Origin: Flavobacterium sp. KACC 22761
GTDB lineage: Bacteria; Bacteroidota; Bacteroidia; Flavobacteriales; Flavobacteriaceae
Length of the DNA stretch: 64,000 nucleotides
Reading direction: 5' to 3'
Assembly: GCF_034058155.1 (NCBI RefSeq)
Contig: NZ_CP139148.1
Span: 3,844,001-3,908,000 of the forward strand
In this document: positions 33,545 to 43,594 of the stretch, one piece after another
How the letters are laid out: the number at the start of each line of letters is the position of its first letter
How positions within the stretch are numbered: the first letter of the stretch is position 1
Translations under genes and position numbers: made by a program
Notes under the pieces: generated by a model
What the model was told of the DNA's origin: nothing
Database searches by the model: none
The model's input: only the letters and a program-made list of their open reading frames with translations

Positions 33545-36500
33545 CTATTTTATACTTTCTTTTTCGTATTCGTCAATATGATCGAACTCTGGATAATGTT
33601 TTCTTGCTTTTGACCACATCAAATAAATTGCAGGGATTACAAAAAGTGTCAAAGCAAGAGAAAAAATTGTTCCTCCAACAATTACAACTCCCATCCCGAT
33701 TCTACTTGTTGAAGCGGCTCCAAGTGACATTGCAATTGGCAACGCTCCTAAAGCAATAGCTAAACTGGTCATTAAAATTGGACGCAAACGCGCTTCAGAA
33801 GCTTCTAGAATTGCTTCCAATTTAGGCTTGCCTTGTTCGCGCAGCTGATTGGCAAATTCAACAATCAAAATACCATTTTTCGTTACTAATCCAATAAGCA
33901 TTACGGTTCCAATCTGACTGAAAATATTCCAGGTTTGATTGAATAACCAAAGCGAGAATAACGCTCCAGCAACAGCCATTGGCACTGTTAAAATAATAAT
34001 GAACGGGTCGATAAAACTCTCAAATTGCGCCGCCAAAATCAAGAAGATTAATAGTAAAGCCAGACCAAAAGCAAATGAAGTATTCGAGCTACTTTCAACG
34101 AAATCTCTTGATTCTCCAGCTAAATCGGTAGTGAAAGTTTCGTCTAGAACTTTGGCTTTAATTCGGTTCATTTCTTCAATTCCGTCTCCCATACTTTTTC
34201 CTGGCGCTAAACCTGCAGAAACTGTAGCCGACATGTATCTATTATTGTGATACAATTGTGGCGGATTACTTTGTTCTTCAACATTTACAACGTTGTCCAT
34301 TTGGATCAATTCACCTTTGTTGTTTTTTACAAACATAGAAGTTAAATCCAATGGTTTTGAACGGTCTTTTTGATCAAATTGACCAATTACTTGGTACTGT
34401 TTTCCGTTTTTAATGAAATATCCAAAACGTTGTCCGCTTAAAGAAAGCTGTAATGTTTGTGCAATATCCAAGATCGAAATTCCTAAACTTTCAGCTTTTT
34501 CACGATTGATGCTTACGTTGATTTCTGGTTTGTTGAATTTCAAGTTCACATCTGTAGTAGAAAAAACGTCACTTTTTCCAACTTCTTCCATAAATAATGG
34601 AATTTTTTCTCTTAGTTTTTCAAAATTCGGAGCTTGAATAATATATTGAATTGGCAAACCTCCACGTCTGTTTACAGCAATTGTAGGCTGTTGAATAACG
34701 GCAGTTTTTGCCTCAGGATATTTTTTTGTCCATTTTGTCAATTTATCAGCAATATCTTTTTGAGAAGTTTTTCTTTCGTCTGGTTCTTTTAGTGAAAGTC
34801 TGATAAAACCCGTATTTGTTGCCGAAGCTCCAAAACCTGGTGCAGTGATTACCAAACTCACTTTTTTCTCCGGAATCGAATCATCAACCAGTCTTGAGAT
34901 TTCTTGCATGAAACGGTCTGTATATTCGTAAGATGAACCTTCAGGCGTTGTCATACGCATAGTTACAGAACTTCTATCGTCAAGCGGAGCAGTTTCTTTT
35001 GGAAGAATGGTAAAGAACAAATAAATCAACCCGAAACATGCAATAAGAATAGGGAAGCTGATCCATTTTTTATCCATGAATTTTGCAAGCGATTCAGCAT
35101 AACTGCTGTTCATTTTTTCAAAAAATGGCTCAGTTTTAATATAGAATTTTGATTTTTTCTGTTCGCCACCTTTCATTAAATAAGCGTTCAGCATTGGCGT
35201 AAGCGTAAGTGATACAAATGCAGAAATCAAAACCGCGGCACCAATCACGACACCAAATTCCCTAAAGAGTCGTCCTACGAAACCTTCCAAGAAAATTACC
35301 GGCAAGAATACTGCTGCAAGCGTAACAGAAATTGAAATTACTGCGTAAAAAATTTCGTTTGAACCTTTGATTGCAGCTTCAATTGGTGACATTCCTTCTT
35401 CGACTTTTTTGAAGATATTTTCGGTTACTACAATACCATCATCTACAACTAAACCGGTCGCAAGTACGATCGCTAATAAAGTCAAAACGTTGATTGAGAA
35501 CCCAAAAAGCCACATGATGAAAAACGTAGCAATCAAGGAAACCGGAATATCAATTAAAGGCCTGAAAGCAATTGCCCAGTCTCTAAAGAATAAGTAAATA
35601 ATGATAATTACCAGAACAATAGAAATTCCTAAAGTTTCGGCAACTTCCATTACTGATTTTTTTACGAAAATAGTATTGTCAAGAGCAATATTCAGTTTAA
35701 TATCTTTTGGAAGATCCTTTTTTAAAGCTTCGTATTTTTTATAAAATTCAGCTGAAATATCTAAATAATTGGCTCCCGGCATTGGTACAATTGCCAAACC
35801 AATCATTGGCAGGCCAGACTGACTCAATTTTGTTTCGATATTTTCTGGTCCAAGTTCTGCACCTCCAATATCGCTGAAACGAACAATTTTATCTCCGTCG
35901 GTGCGGATGATAATGTTGTTGAATTCCTCTGGTTTTGATAAGTTTCCGATAGTTTTAACAGTAAGCTCAGTATTATTACCAGTCAGTTTTCCTGATGGAA
36001 GCTCAACGTTTTGCGAATTTAAAGCATTTCGTACTTCGGCAACAGTAACGCCATAAGCAGCAAGTTTGGCAGGATCGATCCATAAACGCATTGCGTAACG
36101 TTTTTGTCCCCAAATTTGCACGCCACTAACGCCCGGAATAGTTTCTAACCGTTGTGAAATGACATTCTCCGCATAATCACTCAATTCAAGTGAATTTCTA
36201 CTGTCACTTTGAACTGTCATCGAAATGATGGCATCACTATCGGCATCTGCTTTAGATACAACCGGCGGTGCATCAATATCTTGTGGTAAGCTTCTGATGG
36301 CTTGCGAAACTTTGTCACGGACATCATTTGCTGCTTCTTCTAAATCTTTATCTAGATTAAACTCAATTGTAATATTGCTGCTTCCCTGATTACTCGAAGA
36401 AGTAATGTTTCGGATTCCGTCAATTGCATTTACTGCTTTTTCAAGCGGTTCTGTAATTTGCGATTCGATAATATCTGAATTGGCTCCGGTATAGTTTGTT

Positions 36501-36643
36501 CTGATCGAAACCTGTGCCGGGTCAATTGAAGGGAATTCTCGAACACCCAAAAAAGTATAACCAATGAAACCGAATAAAATAATCAAAAGATTCAGTACAA
36601 TCGTTAAAACGGGTCTTCTTATACTTGTGGTTGATAAACTCAT
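33545..36643 (-). CDS. RND-type multidrug efflux permease (AcrB/HAE1 family)
   Basis: A 1,032-residue inner-membrane pump with 12 helices and two large periplasmic loops (about 30-335 and 560-865). The conserved TM4 segment GLVVDDGIVVTENIF carries the paired Asp residues of the proton relay, and PGVSGVQIWGQKRYAMRLW and FPSIDPAQVSIRTNY fit the HAE1 subfamily. It exports hydrophobic or amphiphilic compounds using the proton gradient. The order adaptor, pump, outer-membrane channel is the usual one. Confidence 0.94.
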   Translation of the reverse strand: MSLSTTSIRRPVLTIVLNLLIILFGFIGYTFLGVREFPSIDPAQVSIRTNYTGANSDIIESQITEPLEKAVNAIDGIRNITSSSNQGSSNITIEFNLDKDLEEAANDVRDKVSQAIRSLPQDIDAPPVVSKADADSDAIISMTVQSDSRNSLELSDYAENVISQRLETIPGVSGVQIWGQKRYAMRLWIDPAKLAAYGVTVAEVRNALNSQNVELPSGKLTGNNTELTVKTIGNLSKPEEFNNIIIRTDGDKIVRFSDIGGAELGPENIETKLSQSGLPMIGLAIVPMPGANYLDISAEFYKKYEALKKDLPKDIKLNIALDNTIFVKKSVMEVAETLGISIVLVIIIIYLFFRDWAIAFRPLIDIPVSLIATFFIMWLFGFSINVLTLLAIVLATGLVVDDGIVVTENIFKKVEEGMSPIEAAIKGSNEIFYAVISISVTLAAVFLPVIFLEGFVGRLFREFGVVIGAAVLISAFVSLTLTPMLNAYLMKGGEQKKSKFYIKTEPFFEKMNSSYAESLAKFMDKKWISFPILIACFGLIYLFFTILPKETAPLDDRSSVTMRMTTPEGSSYEYTDRFMQEISRLVDDSIPEKKVSLVITAPGFGASATNTGFIRLSLKEPDERKTSQKDIADKLTKWTKKYPEAKTAVIQQPTIAVNRRGGLPIQYIIQAPNFEKLREKIPLFMEEVGKSDVFSTTDVNLKFNKPEINVSINREKAESLGISILDIAQTLQLSLSGQRFGYFIKNGKQYQVIGQFDQKDRSKPLDLTSMFVKNNKGELIQMDNVVNVEEQSNPPQLYHNNRYMSATVSAGLAPGKSMGDGIEEMNRIKAKVLDETFTTDLAGESRDFVESSSNTSFAFGLALLLIFLILAAQFESFIDPFIIILTVPMAVAGALFSLWLFNQTWNIFSQIGTVMLIGLVTKNGILIVEFANQLREQGKPKLEAILEASEARLRPILMTSLAIALGALPIAMSLGAASTSRIGMGVVIVGGTIFSLALTLFVIPAIYLMWSKARKHYPEFDHIDEYEKESIK

Positions 36644-36720
36644 ATCTGATTTATGATTTTAGATTTTAGATTTATAGCAAAATCTTAATGATATCTTTAA
36701 AATCTATATTTAAGTCTTGT

Positions 36721-36753
36721 GACTTTTGACTTTATGACTTTTGACTTTACGAC
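36721..36753. repeat. Short tandem repeat between pump and adaptor genes
   Basis: GACTTTTGACTTTAT and GACTTTTGACTTTAC are two 15-base units, followed by a partial third, in the 109-base gap between the adaptor and permease genes. Low-complexity sequence of this kind recurs in spacers here; function is unlikely. Confidence 0.6.
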
Positions 36754-37811
36754 TATTTTATTTTAACTTTTATTGGTGCATCATTTTTAAGCGACATTAC
36801 ACCGCTAGTAACAAGTGTGTCACCAGCTTTTAATCCAGATAAAATTAAAATAGAAGCATCAGTACGAGTTGTTGCTTCAACCATAACTTCTTTGGCTTTG
36901 CCCATATTAGAGATATACACTTTTTTTCCACTTTGTACAGGAACGATAGCTTCTGATGGGACAACAATTGCATCTTTAATGATGTTCAGAGGAAGTTTTA
37001 CATCTGCAAAAGTTCCAGGAAAAAGTTTTCCGTCAGTATTATCGGCAATGGCTCTAATTTGTAAAGTTCTTGTTGCTACGGCAACCTCAGGTTCTATAGC
37101 GTAGATTTTTGCTTTATAAGTTTTATCTGAACCAGAAACTGTAAAATCAATGTTTGAACCATTGTTAACTTGTGTAGCATATTTTTCAGGAATTGAAAAG
37201 GTTATTTTCACTTTTCCCATATTAACAAGTTTAGCAACCAAAATAGTAGGAGTGATGTAAGTTCCTGGTGAAATCGAACGCAAACCAATTTTTCCTGAAA
37301 AAGGAGCTTTTACAGAGGTTTTTGAAATTTGGGCTTTAATTAATTGTGTTTGTGCTTTTGCAGAAGCATAATCAGCATTTGCGACATCAAATTCTTCTTT
37401 GCTAATCGCTTCTTTTTGAAGCAATAATTTTGCTCTTCTTTCATTTTCAGCTGCCAAACCTTCTCTAGTTTGCGCTTGACGCAACTGCGCTCTCAATTCA
37501 ATATCATTCACTTTAAAAAGTACTTGGCCTTTATTTACGTAACTTCCTTCATTGAAATAGATTCCTTCAACGATGCCAGAAACTTCGCTTCTGATTTCTA
37601 TTTGCTCATTAGCTTCGATTGATCCTGATAATGATAAATTATTATCAAAAGTGGCAGTTTTTACAACAATTCCAGTAACTGTTGTTGGTTTGTCTTTGTC
37701 GCCAGACTTTTTTGATTCATCATTTTTGCCTTTGTTGGATATTACTCTGTAGGTAATAAATCCTCCTAAAACAATAATTATCAAGGCGTAAATTAGGTTT
37801 TTTACTTTCAT
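36753..37811 (-). CDS. RND efflux periplasmic adaptor
   Basis: A 352-residue membrane-fusion protein. One N-terminal hydrophobic helix anchors it (LIYALIIIVLGGFITYRVI), followed by the lipoyl-like halves (IRSEVSGIVEGIYFNEGSYVNKGQ and VKAPFSGKIGLRSISPGTYI) around a coiled-coil hairpin, and then the beta-barrel and membrane-proximal domains. It links the pump to the TolC-like channel. It is the first gene of the operon, with a TAAATTTG element 46 bases upstream. Confidence 0.93.
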   Translation of the reverse strand: MKVKNLIYALIIIVLGGFITYRVISNKGKNDESKKSGDKDKPTTVTGIVVKTATFDNNLSLSGSIEANEQIEIRSEVSGIVEGIYFNEGSYVNKGQVLFKVNDIELRAQLRQAQTREGLAAENERRAKLLLQKEAISKEEFDVANADYASAKAQTQLIKAQISKTSVKAPFSGKIGLRSISPGTYITPTILVAKLVNMGKVKITFSIPEKYATQVNNGSNIDFTVSGSDKTYKAKIYAIEPEVAVATRTLQIRAIADNTDGKLFPGTFADVKLPLNIIKDAIVVPSEAIVPVQSGKKVYISNMGKAKEVMVEATTRTDASILILSGLKAGDTLVTSGVMSLKNDAPIKVKIK

Positions 37812-38341
37812 AAAATTAAAGTGATATGTTTTTTTGGGTTTTTGTTTTTGTAGCTAACAAATTTAACTTTTTGATATGAAAACGAAAGATCTTAGTCTTT
37901 ATTTAACATTTGTATGTACAAATTTTTGTATTGCCAATAAGATTAGACTATTTTTCTATACAATGGTTTAATCTTAATTAGAAAAAAAATCCGTTGTCTT
38001 ATGCTTGTAATGAAAATGGTTTAGGACTGGTAATGTTCTAAAAAGTAAAAGTAAGTTTTTGTTTGTAAAAAACGTAAAAATACGCGTTTTTAAATTAGGA
38101 AAAAACTGATACTATTTTTTTATAGTGCATTTTATCTCAATTATTTTGCGCTTTATCGATTTTATTTGTAACATTGATAAGGTTAAACAAAACAACAGCA
38201 TTTATGCTTCTGTTTTGCTGTTTTTCTACAATGTCGCTGGTAAATGTAAGTTTTTTTATTTTTTTTATAGTTTGATTTTTATTTGGTCAAATTTTAAAAT
38301 TAACAAGTGTTTATATTTTTAAATCAAAATCTAGATTGCTT
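37812..38341. other. Intergenic region between divergent genes
   Basis: About 530 A+T-rich bases containing the promoter of the leftward efflux operon and that of the rightward gene at 38,342. A 65-codon frame at 38,125 is composed of Phe/Ile/Tyr/Lys codons as expected from A+T-rich chance, so is not called. No other structure is evident. Confidence 0.5.
37858..37865 (-). promoter_or_regulatory. Promoter -7 element of the efflux operon
   Basis: TAAATTTG on the minus strand, 46 bases before the adaptor start. No good -33 TTG was found. Confidence 0.4.
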
Positions 38342-38938
38342 ATGATGAAAAAATTACTCCTTGGTTTATGGTTTTCTGTGCTTCTTGCAGCTATTTCGGT
38401 GTTGTTTTGGAAAAATGAGTATCAATACAGTCTTCCCACACCAATTCCTAGCAATTATCATCCAATAGCAATGGGAAGCAAGATTGATTTAAAATGTTGC
38501 ACAATGGATCAAAAGCCCGTTTTTGTCCATTTTTTCAACCCTGAATGCCCCTGTTCCCGTTTTAACATTCCTTATGTTGCTGAATTGATAAAAAAGTATG
38601 GTGATCGTATTAACTTTAAAATTGTCGTCATAAACAACGAAAAAAGCGTCACAATTAAAGAAATTCAGCAAAAATTTGACGCCAAAATTCCAGTTTATTT
38701 TGACCCATCGATAGCTAAAAATTGTGGCGTTTTCTCGACGCCTCAGGCTGCACTAATTGACAGCTCACAAAAGCTCTATTTTAGAGGGAATTATAATAAA
38801 ACAAGATATTGTACCGATGCGGAGACAAATTATGCACAGCAGGCAATAGAAATGTTGCTGAAAAAAACAAGTGCTCCATCATTTGATGCTTTCGCTTTGA
38901 GAGCTTACGGATGTTCATTGCCAAAATGCACTAAATAA
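38342..38938 (+). CDS. Thioredoxin-like membrane-anchored protein
   Basis: Start ATG at 38,342 (an upstream TTG adds two residues only). The 198-residue protein has an N-terminal membrane helix and a thioredoxin-like domain with FVHFFNPECPCSRFNI, an unusual CPC pair at the active-site position, and a TPQAALIDSSQKLYFRGNY segment with the cis-Pro. The C terminus has more cysteines (RAYGCSLPKCTK). It probably faces the periplasm and carries out thiol or peroxide chemistry. It precedes two signalling genes by 24 bases, and may report redox state to them. Confidence 0.75.
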   Translation: MMKKLLLGLWFSVLLAAISVLFWKNEYQYSLPTPIPSNYHPIAMGSKIDLKCCTMDQKPVFVHFFNPECPCSRFNIPYVAELIKKYGDRINFKIVVINNEKSVTIKEIQQKFDAKIPVYFDPSIAKNCGVFSTPQAALIDSSQKLYFRGNYNKTRYCTDAETNYAQQAIEMLLKKTSAPSFDAFALRAYGCSLPKCTK

Positions 38939-38962
38939 ATTTAACCCCAAAATTACCTACTT

Positions 38963-39829
38963 ATGAAAAGAAAAGCTAGTTTGAATGAGCAGGACTATCT
39001 GCGTAGTTTTATGTCAACAATGACGGAAAAATCTGATGTAATCATTAATTATGTTCTTGCCCTTTATTTTCTTCTCGGAATTGCGTTGTCTTTTAAATAT
39101 GATACTTGGGAAATTGGTGCAGGCGTAGGCACTTTGAATTTGCTTGCTTATTATTCAGCCAAACTATTTGTCAAAAACTCTAAATTTTACCAATATGTGC
39201 TTTCGGTAGTGTTGGCTATTTTTATGGCACAATACATTTATCAAATGCATGGTCTGTTTGAAATGCACTTTACGGTATTTGTGGCCAGCACGATTTTAAT
39301 TATTTATCAGAATTGGAAACTTCAAATTCCGCTTGCTCTTTTGGTAATCTTGCATCACGGCGTTTTGGCATATCTTCAAAATTATGTTTACAACGATGCA
39401 AATGGATTACAGGTTTATTTTTCGCAAGTAAGTTTTGATCTTGAAACTTTCTTGGTGCACATTGTATTGGCAAACGCAGTATTTTTCATGAATGGTTATT
39501 GGGCTTATTATTTTAAAACGCACAGTCAAAACCATATCACTAAAATTTCTGATGAATATGAATTGGAAAATATCAAATTAGCTTCTGCTAAATTTAGCTC
39601 AATCTCGGCGACTAAAGAGTATAACGACTTTATTCATAAAACAACTTTAGATTTAAAAATGCCGGTCAGTTCAGTTTTAAAACTTATTGATGTTTCAAAA
39701 GGACATACAGACAATGATCAACTCTTGAATTATCTAGATATGATGAAAGAAAGTGCCAGAAAAATTGATGATCTTGTTAATGATATTCATTTCAAATCGG
39801 TTACTGGCAAAACAAATTCGAATCTATAA
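38963..39829 (+). CDS. Membrane sensor with histidine-kinase-like remnant
   Basis: A 288-residue protein with about six membrane helices (about 27-195), including MHGLFEMHFTVFVASTILI and VILHHGVLAYLQN, which resemble the membrane sensor part of some chemoreceptors and hybrid kinases. A short cytoplasmic tail has a dimerisation-helix-like segment (DLKMPVSSVLKLIDVSKG), but no His stands where the HELRTP-type motif would put it, and no ATPase domain follows. It may be a degenerate kinase that acts by protein contact. A PAS-domain gene follows 74 bases later. Confidence 0.7.
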   Translation: MKRKASLNEQDYLRSFMSTMTEKSDVIINYVLALYFLLGIALSFKYDTWEIGAGVGTLNLLAYYSAKLFVKNSKFYQYVLSVVLAIFMAQYIYQMHGLFEMHFTVFVASTILIIYQNWKLQIPLALLVILHHGVLAYLQNYVYNDANGLQVYFSQVSFDLETFLVHIVLANAVFFMNGYWAYYFKTHSQNHITKISDEYELENIKLASAKFSSISATKEYNDFIHKTTLDLKMPVSSVLKLIDVSKGHTDNDQLLNYLDMMKESARKIDDLVNDIHFKSVTGKTNSNL

Positions 39830-39903
39830 TTAACCTTAATTGAAGCACCTCTTCTATGAAATTTACCACATAAAATAACATAATTAATTTAAATGCAGAA
39901 TTT

Positions 39904-40497
39904 ATGGATATTAAAATTCCCCGCCCAAATCCATCAAAAAGAGAAGTTGACTGGAATAAGAGCAAAGTGTTGCTCAGTAAAACAGACACAAAAGGAACTA
40001 TTTTGTATGCTAATGAAGATTTTATAGATGTTTCAGGCTACGATGAGTTCGAATTAATTGGACAACCTCATAATATTATTCGGCATCCGGATATGCCCAA
40101 AGTGATTTTCAAGTTTTTGTGGGATAGTATCAAGTCAAACAAAAATATTCATGCGATCATTAAAAACATGTCAAAAACGGGAAGATATTATTGGGTAATC
40201 ACCGACTTCAAAATCTTAGCGGATTCAAAAGGCAATATTGTAGGCTATTTTGGAACAAGAAAATCGGTTCGTGAAGATATTATAGACAAATTCATTGAGC
40301 CTTTATACAACAGACTCCTGCATATTGAGGAAACCAGCGGTATTTTAGCTTCAGAAGAATATTTAGTTGGTTTTTTGCAAGAACGCAATAAAACATATAC
40401 GGAATACATTGATGATCTGGTTGCAACAGGAAAAGATAGTAAAAACAGAGCAAGCAAAGGCTTGTTTAGTGCTCTTTTTGAAAAGAAAGAAAATTAG
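39904..40497 (+). CDS. Aer-type PAS-domain protein
   Basis: A 197-residue soluble protein with one PAS domain at about 20-125. GTILYANEDFIDVSGYDEFELIGQPHNIIRHPDMPKVIF is split here as GTILYANEDFIDVSGY and GQPHNIIRHPDMPKVIF; the latter is the signature of Aer-like, flavin-binding redox PAS domains. The C-terminal ~70 residues are helical with no enzyme domain. With the preceding membrane sensor it could form a redox-sensing pair without a kinase or methyl-accepting domain. Confidence 0.82.
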   Translation: MDIKIPRPNPSKREVDWNKSKVLLSKTDTKGTILYANEDFIDVSGYDEFELIGQPHNIIRHPDMPKVIFKFLWDSIKSNKNIHAIIKNMSKTGRYYWVITDFKILADSKGNIVGYFGTRKSVREDIIDKFIEPLYNRLLHIEETSGILASEEYLVGFLQERNKTYTEYIDDLVATGKDSKNRASKGLFSALFEKKEN

Positions 40498-40692
40498 AAA
40501 ATAGTTCATCATTCAAAAATTACTTCGCTGTATCAATCAAAATAATTACTATTAATTTGCTCCCCAACAAATCTAATCACCTGGATAATTTTAAGTTTGA
40601 TATAGCGGAGTTTTTTTGTTTAAAGTTTTAGTTTCAAGTTTCAGATTTGCTTAAAAACTTTGCGCCTTTGTCACTTTGTCACTTTGAACCTT

Positions 40693-42801
40693 CTAACTAA
40701 TATAATTCCAGATATTTTTCTTTTTGGTCAATTCAATAAAAACAGCTTTTAAAACCGCATGTTCTGGTTTTTGAAGTGCGCTGTCTTCTTTTAAAATTTT
40801 CATGGCATAATTTCTGGCCAAAGATAAAATCTCTCGATCTTTTACAATATCAGCAATTTGAAGATTTAAAACACCACTTTGTTGTGTTCCCATTAAATCC
40901 CCGGGGCCACGAAGTTTTAAGTCGACTTCAGCGATTTCAAAACCATCATTTGTGCCAACCATTGTTTCCATCCTGATTTTGCTGTCGGAACTCAATTTAT
41001 GGCTGGTCATTAAAATACAATAACTTTGTTCGGCACCACGACCAACGCGCCCACGCAATTGATGCAACTGCGAAAGGCCAAAACGTTCTGCACTCTCAAT
41101 AATCATCACACTGGCATTTGGTACATTTACACCAACTTCAATTACAGTTGTTGCCACCATAATGTTGGTTTTTCCTTCAGAAAAGCGTTTCATTTCAGCA
41201 TCTTTATCCGCGGGTTTCATTTTTCCGTGCAGAATCGAAATTGAGTATTGAGGCAACGGAAAATCTCTCGAAATGCTTTCGTAGCCGTCCATCAAATCTT
41301 TATAATCCATTTTTTCAGATTCCTGAATCAATGGATAAACAATATAAATTTGTCTTCCTTTGGCAATTTCATCACGAAGAAATTTCCAGACTTTCAAGCG
41401 GTTTGTGTCGTATCTATGAACCGTTTGGATTGGTTTTCTTCCCGGTGGCAATTCATCAATTACAGAAATATCCAAATCGCCATATAAACTCATCGCTAAA
41501 GTTCTCGGAATTGGCGTTGCAGTCATCACCAAAACGTGAGGCGGAATCTCATTTTTCTTCCACAATTTTGAACGCTGTTCTACACCAAAACGATGTTGCT
41601 CATCAATAATCGACAAGCCTAAATTTTGGAATTTCACTTTATCTTCCAATAAAGCATGAGTTCCAATTATAATTTGCAGACTTCCGTTTTCAAGTTCTTC
41701 ATGAATAATTTTTCGTTCAGAAGTCTTAGTGGAACCCGTCAATATTCGGATATTGATATTTAAAGTATTGGCAAATGCTGATAATCCAATAAAATGTTGA
41801 TTGGCCAAAATCTCGGTTGGCGCCATCAAACAAGCCTGAAAGCCGTTGTCGATAGCCAAAAGCATGCTCATAAAAGCCACAATTGTTTTTCCGGAACCCA
41901 CATCACCTTGAAGCAAACGATTCATTTGAGCGTTACTTCCCATATCGGTGCGGATTTCTTTTAGTACTCTTTTTTGAGCGCCAGTCAAATCAAATGGCAA
42001 ATGATTTTGATAAAACGCATTAAAAAGTTCACCAACTTTAGTAAAAGGATGTCCTTTTATTTTATGCTTTCGAATTAAATTTTTAGTAATTAATTGAAGC
42101 TGAATAAAAAACAATTCCTCAAATTTTAATCGGAATTGGGCTTTCGCCAAAATTTCAGTGCTTTTTGGAAAATGAATATTGAATAAAGCAGCTCTTTTTG
42201 GAATTAACTTCAATTCTTCAATCAAATACGGAGGAAAAGTTTCGGTAAACAAAGCTTGTGTTTCAATAAACAATTGTTCCATTAATTTATTGATCGTTCT
42301 ATTTGAAATTCCTCGATTAGCAAGCGTTTCGGTCGAAGGATAAACGGGTTGCATTGCAGAGCGAAGACTCTTTTCGTGTTCGCTTAAAAGTTCAATTTCC
42401 GGATGTGCCATACTAAATTGGCTTCCGTATAAGGAACATTTTCCAAAAATTACTAACGTTTCGTTCAGTTTTAAGCTCTCTCTAATCCATTTATGACCTT
42501 GAAACCAATTCAGCTCAATTTGTCCAGTATCATCCACGAAAGTGGCAACCAAACGCTTTTTGTTTTTGGCAAATTCAACGGTTTTGATGTTGATGATTTT
42601 CCCAATAATCTGAACTTCAGTTCCCGTATTTTGGAGTTCGTTTATCTTGTAATAACGTGTCCTGTCAATATAACGATTCGGAAAAAAATTGACTAAATCT
42701 CCATACTTATGAATTCCCAATTCTTTGCGAAGCAACTGGCCACGACTCGGGCCAACGCCTTTAAGGTATTCGATTGGGGTTTCAAGAAGATTGTTAGACA
42801 T
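40693..42801 (-). CDS. recG: ATP-dependent DNA helicase RecG
   Basis: A 702-residue RecG, which reverses stalled replication forks and branch-migrates junctions. The N-terminal wedge/OB region is followed by helicase motifs: Walker A GDVGSGKTIVAF, DEQH box (IIDEQHRFGVEQR), TATPIPRTLAMSLYGD, and motif VI QLRGRVGRGAEQSYC. Length and motif order are those of the family. It is a single leftward gene with A+T-rich spacers on both sides. Confidence 0.95.
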   Translation of the reverse strand: MSNNLLETPIEYLKGVGPSRGQLLRKELGIHKYGDLVNFFPNRYIDRTRYYKINELQNTGTEVQIIGKIINIKTVEFAKNKKRLVATFVDDTGQIELNWFQGHKWIRESLKLNETLVIFGKCSLYGSQFSMAHPEIELLSEHEKSLRSAMQPVYPSTETLANRGISNRTINKLMEQLFIETQALFTETFPPYLIEELKLIPKRAALFNIHFPKSTEILAKAQFRLKFEELFFIQLQLITKNLIRKHKIKGHPFTKVGELFNAFYQNHLPFDLTGAQKRVLKEIRTDMGSNAQMNRLLQGDVGSGKTIVAFMSMLLAIDNGFQACLMAPTEILANQHFIGLSAFANTLNINIRILTGSTKTSERKIIHEELENGSLQIIIGTHALLEDKVKFQNLGLSIIDEQHRFGVEQRSKLWKKNEIPPHVLVMTATPIPRTLAMSLYGDLDISVIDELPPGRKPIQTVHRYDTNRLKVWKFLRDEIAKGRQIYIVYPLIQESEKMDYKDLMDGYESISRDFPLPQYSISILHGKMKPADKDAEMKRFSEGKTNIMVATTVIEVGVNVPNASVMIIESAERFGLSQLHQLRGRVGRGAEQSYCILMTSHKLSSDSKIRMETMVGTNDGFEIAEVDLKLRGPGDLMGTQQSGVLNLQIADIVKDREILSLARNYAMKILKEDSALQKPEHAVLKAVFIELTKKKNIWNYIS

Positions 42802-43107
42802 TTTTTAGGCTTCTTAGATTATTAGATTTTTAGATCGGCTTAGATTTTAGAAAATAGAACAAAGAACAAAGAATATAGAGCAAAGACAAAATCTATTTTC
42901 TTGCGTCTATTTTCTTTTGTCTTTTTTTGAAAAGCGAAGATAGATTTTAATTAGGAAATTTGAAAATCCTATGTTTACTGCTTTTTTTGATTTTGATAAC
43001 GTTTTCAAGCTTCCAATATTATCTTATTGTTAACTTAATAGCTTATGGCGCAACTATTTTTATAACGTTAAATCTTAATAATAATTAACCTTAAAACTTT
43101 AGAGAAA
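42802..43107. other. Intergenic region with inverted low-complexity repeats
   Basis: No gene. AAAGACAAAA at 42,882-42,891 and TTTTGTCTTT at 42,915-42,924 are inverted. The AACAAAGAATATAGAGCAAA text recurs, modified, at about 47,580. TTAGATT-type runs lie near 42,810-42,850. Confidence 0.55.
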
Positions 43108-43518
43108 ATGAAAAAACTTGTATTATTATTTGCTTTGGTTCTTGCGCTCATTTCTTGTTCAAACAATGATTCTGATGATGTGGTCGTTTCTGATTATTAC
43201 GGAAAATGGAATCAATTTGCTGGTGAACCGTACGCAAGTGACCCATCTTCGACGCAATTTTCGTATCAATTTAATAAAGACAAGACTTTTACAAAAACAC
43301 GAAATTATGATAATAAGATCACAACTTTATCAGGAACTTTTGAAATAAAGACTACCGAAAACGCAACTGTTTTTGTTTTGACTTACACAGAGCAAAATTT
43401 TTTAATATCAAATTGTACAGGTGGTTTACAAGAGAGTTTGACTTTAGACAAATCAGGTTATTTAAATGATAATGCCAGTATGTGCGATCGCAGCTATACG
43501 TACAAAAAAGCAAAATAA
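43108..43518 (+). CDS. Small lipoprotein, lipocalin-like
   Basis: A 136-residue lipoprotein with lipobox ALISC (Cys17). The mature part (DYYGKWNQFAGE ... FSYQFNKDKTFTKTRNY ... LSGTFEIK) has the GKW start and alternating strands of lipocalin-like domains common in flavobacterial lipoproteins. Ligand and role are unknown. It is a single gene followed by a strong terminator. Confidence 0.75.
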   Translation: MKKLVLLFALVLALISCSNNDSDDVVVSDYYGKWNQFAGEPYASDPSSTQFSYQFNKDKTFTKTRNYDNKITTLSGTFEIKTTENATVFVLTYTEQNFLISNCTGGLQESLTLDKSGYLNDNASMCDRSYTYKKAK

Positions 43519-43542
43519 AAACCGTAAGTTTGCTAAACAATT

Positions 43543-43576
43543 AAGTATTCAGTTTTTTTTATTGAATACTTTTTTC
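43543..43576 (+). terminator. Intrinsic terminator after the lipocalin-like gene
   Basis: AAGTATTCA and TGAATACTT form a 9-bp stem with a T-rich loop, followed by TTTTTTCTTTT. Confidence 0.8.
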
Positions 43577-43594
43577 TTTTAAAAATACCTTACT

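Noticed and set aside
38125..38322. A 65-codon frame with hydrophobic residues
   Set aside because: Composition is that of A+T-rich chance (Phe, Ile, Tyr, Lys, Asn), no good start context, and it lies in the promoter region between divergent genes.
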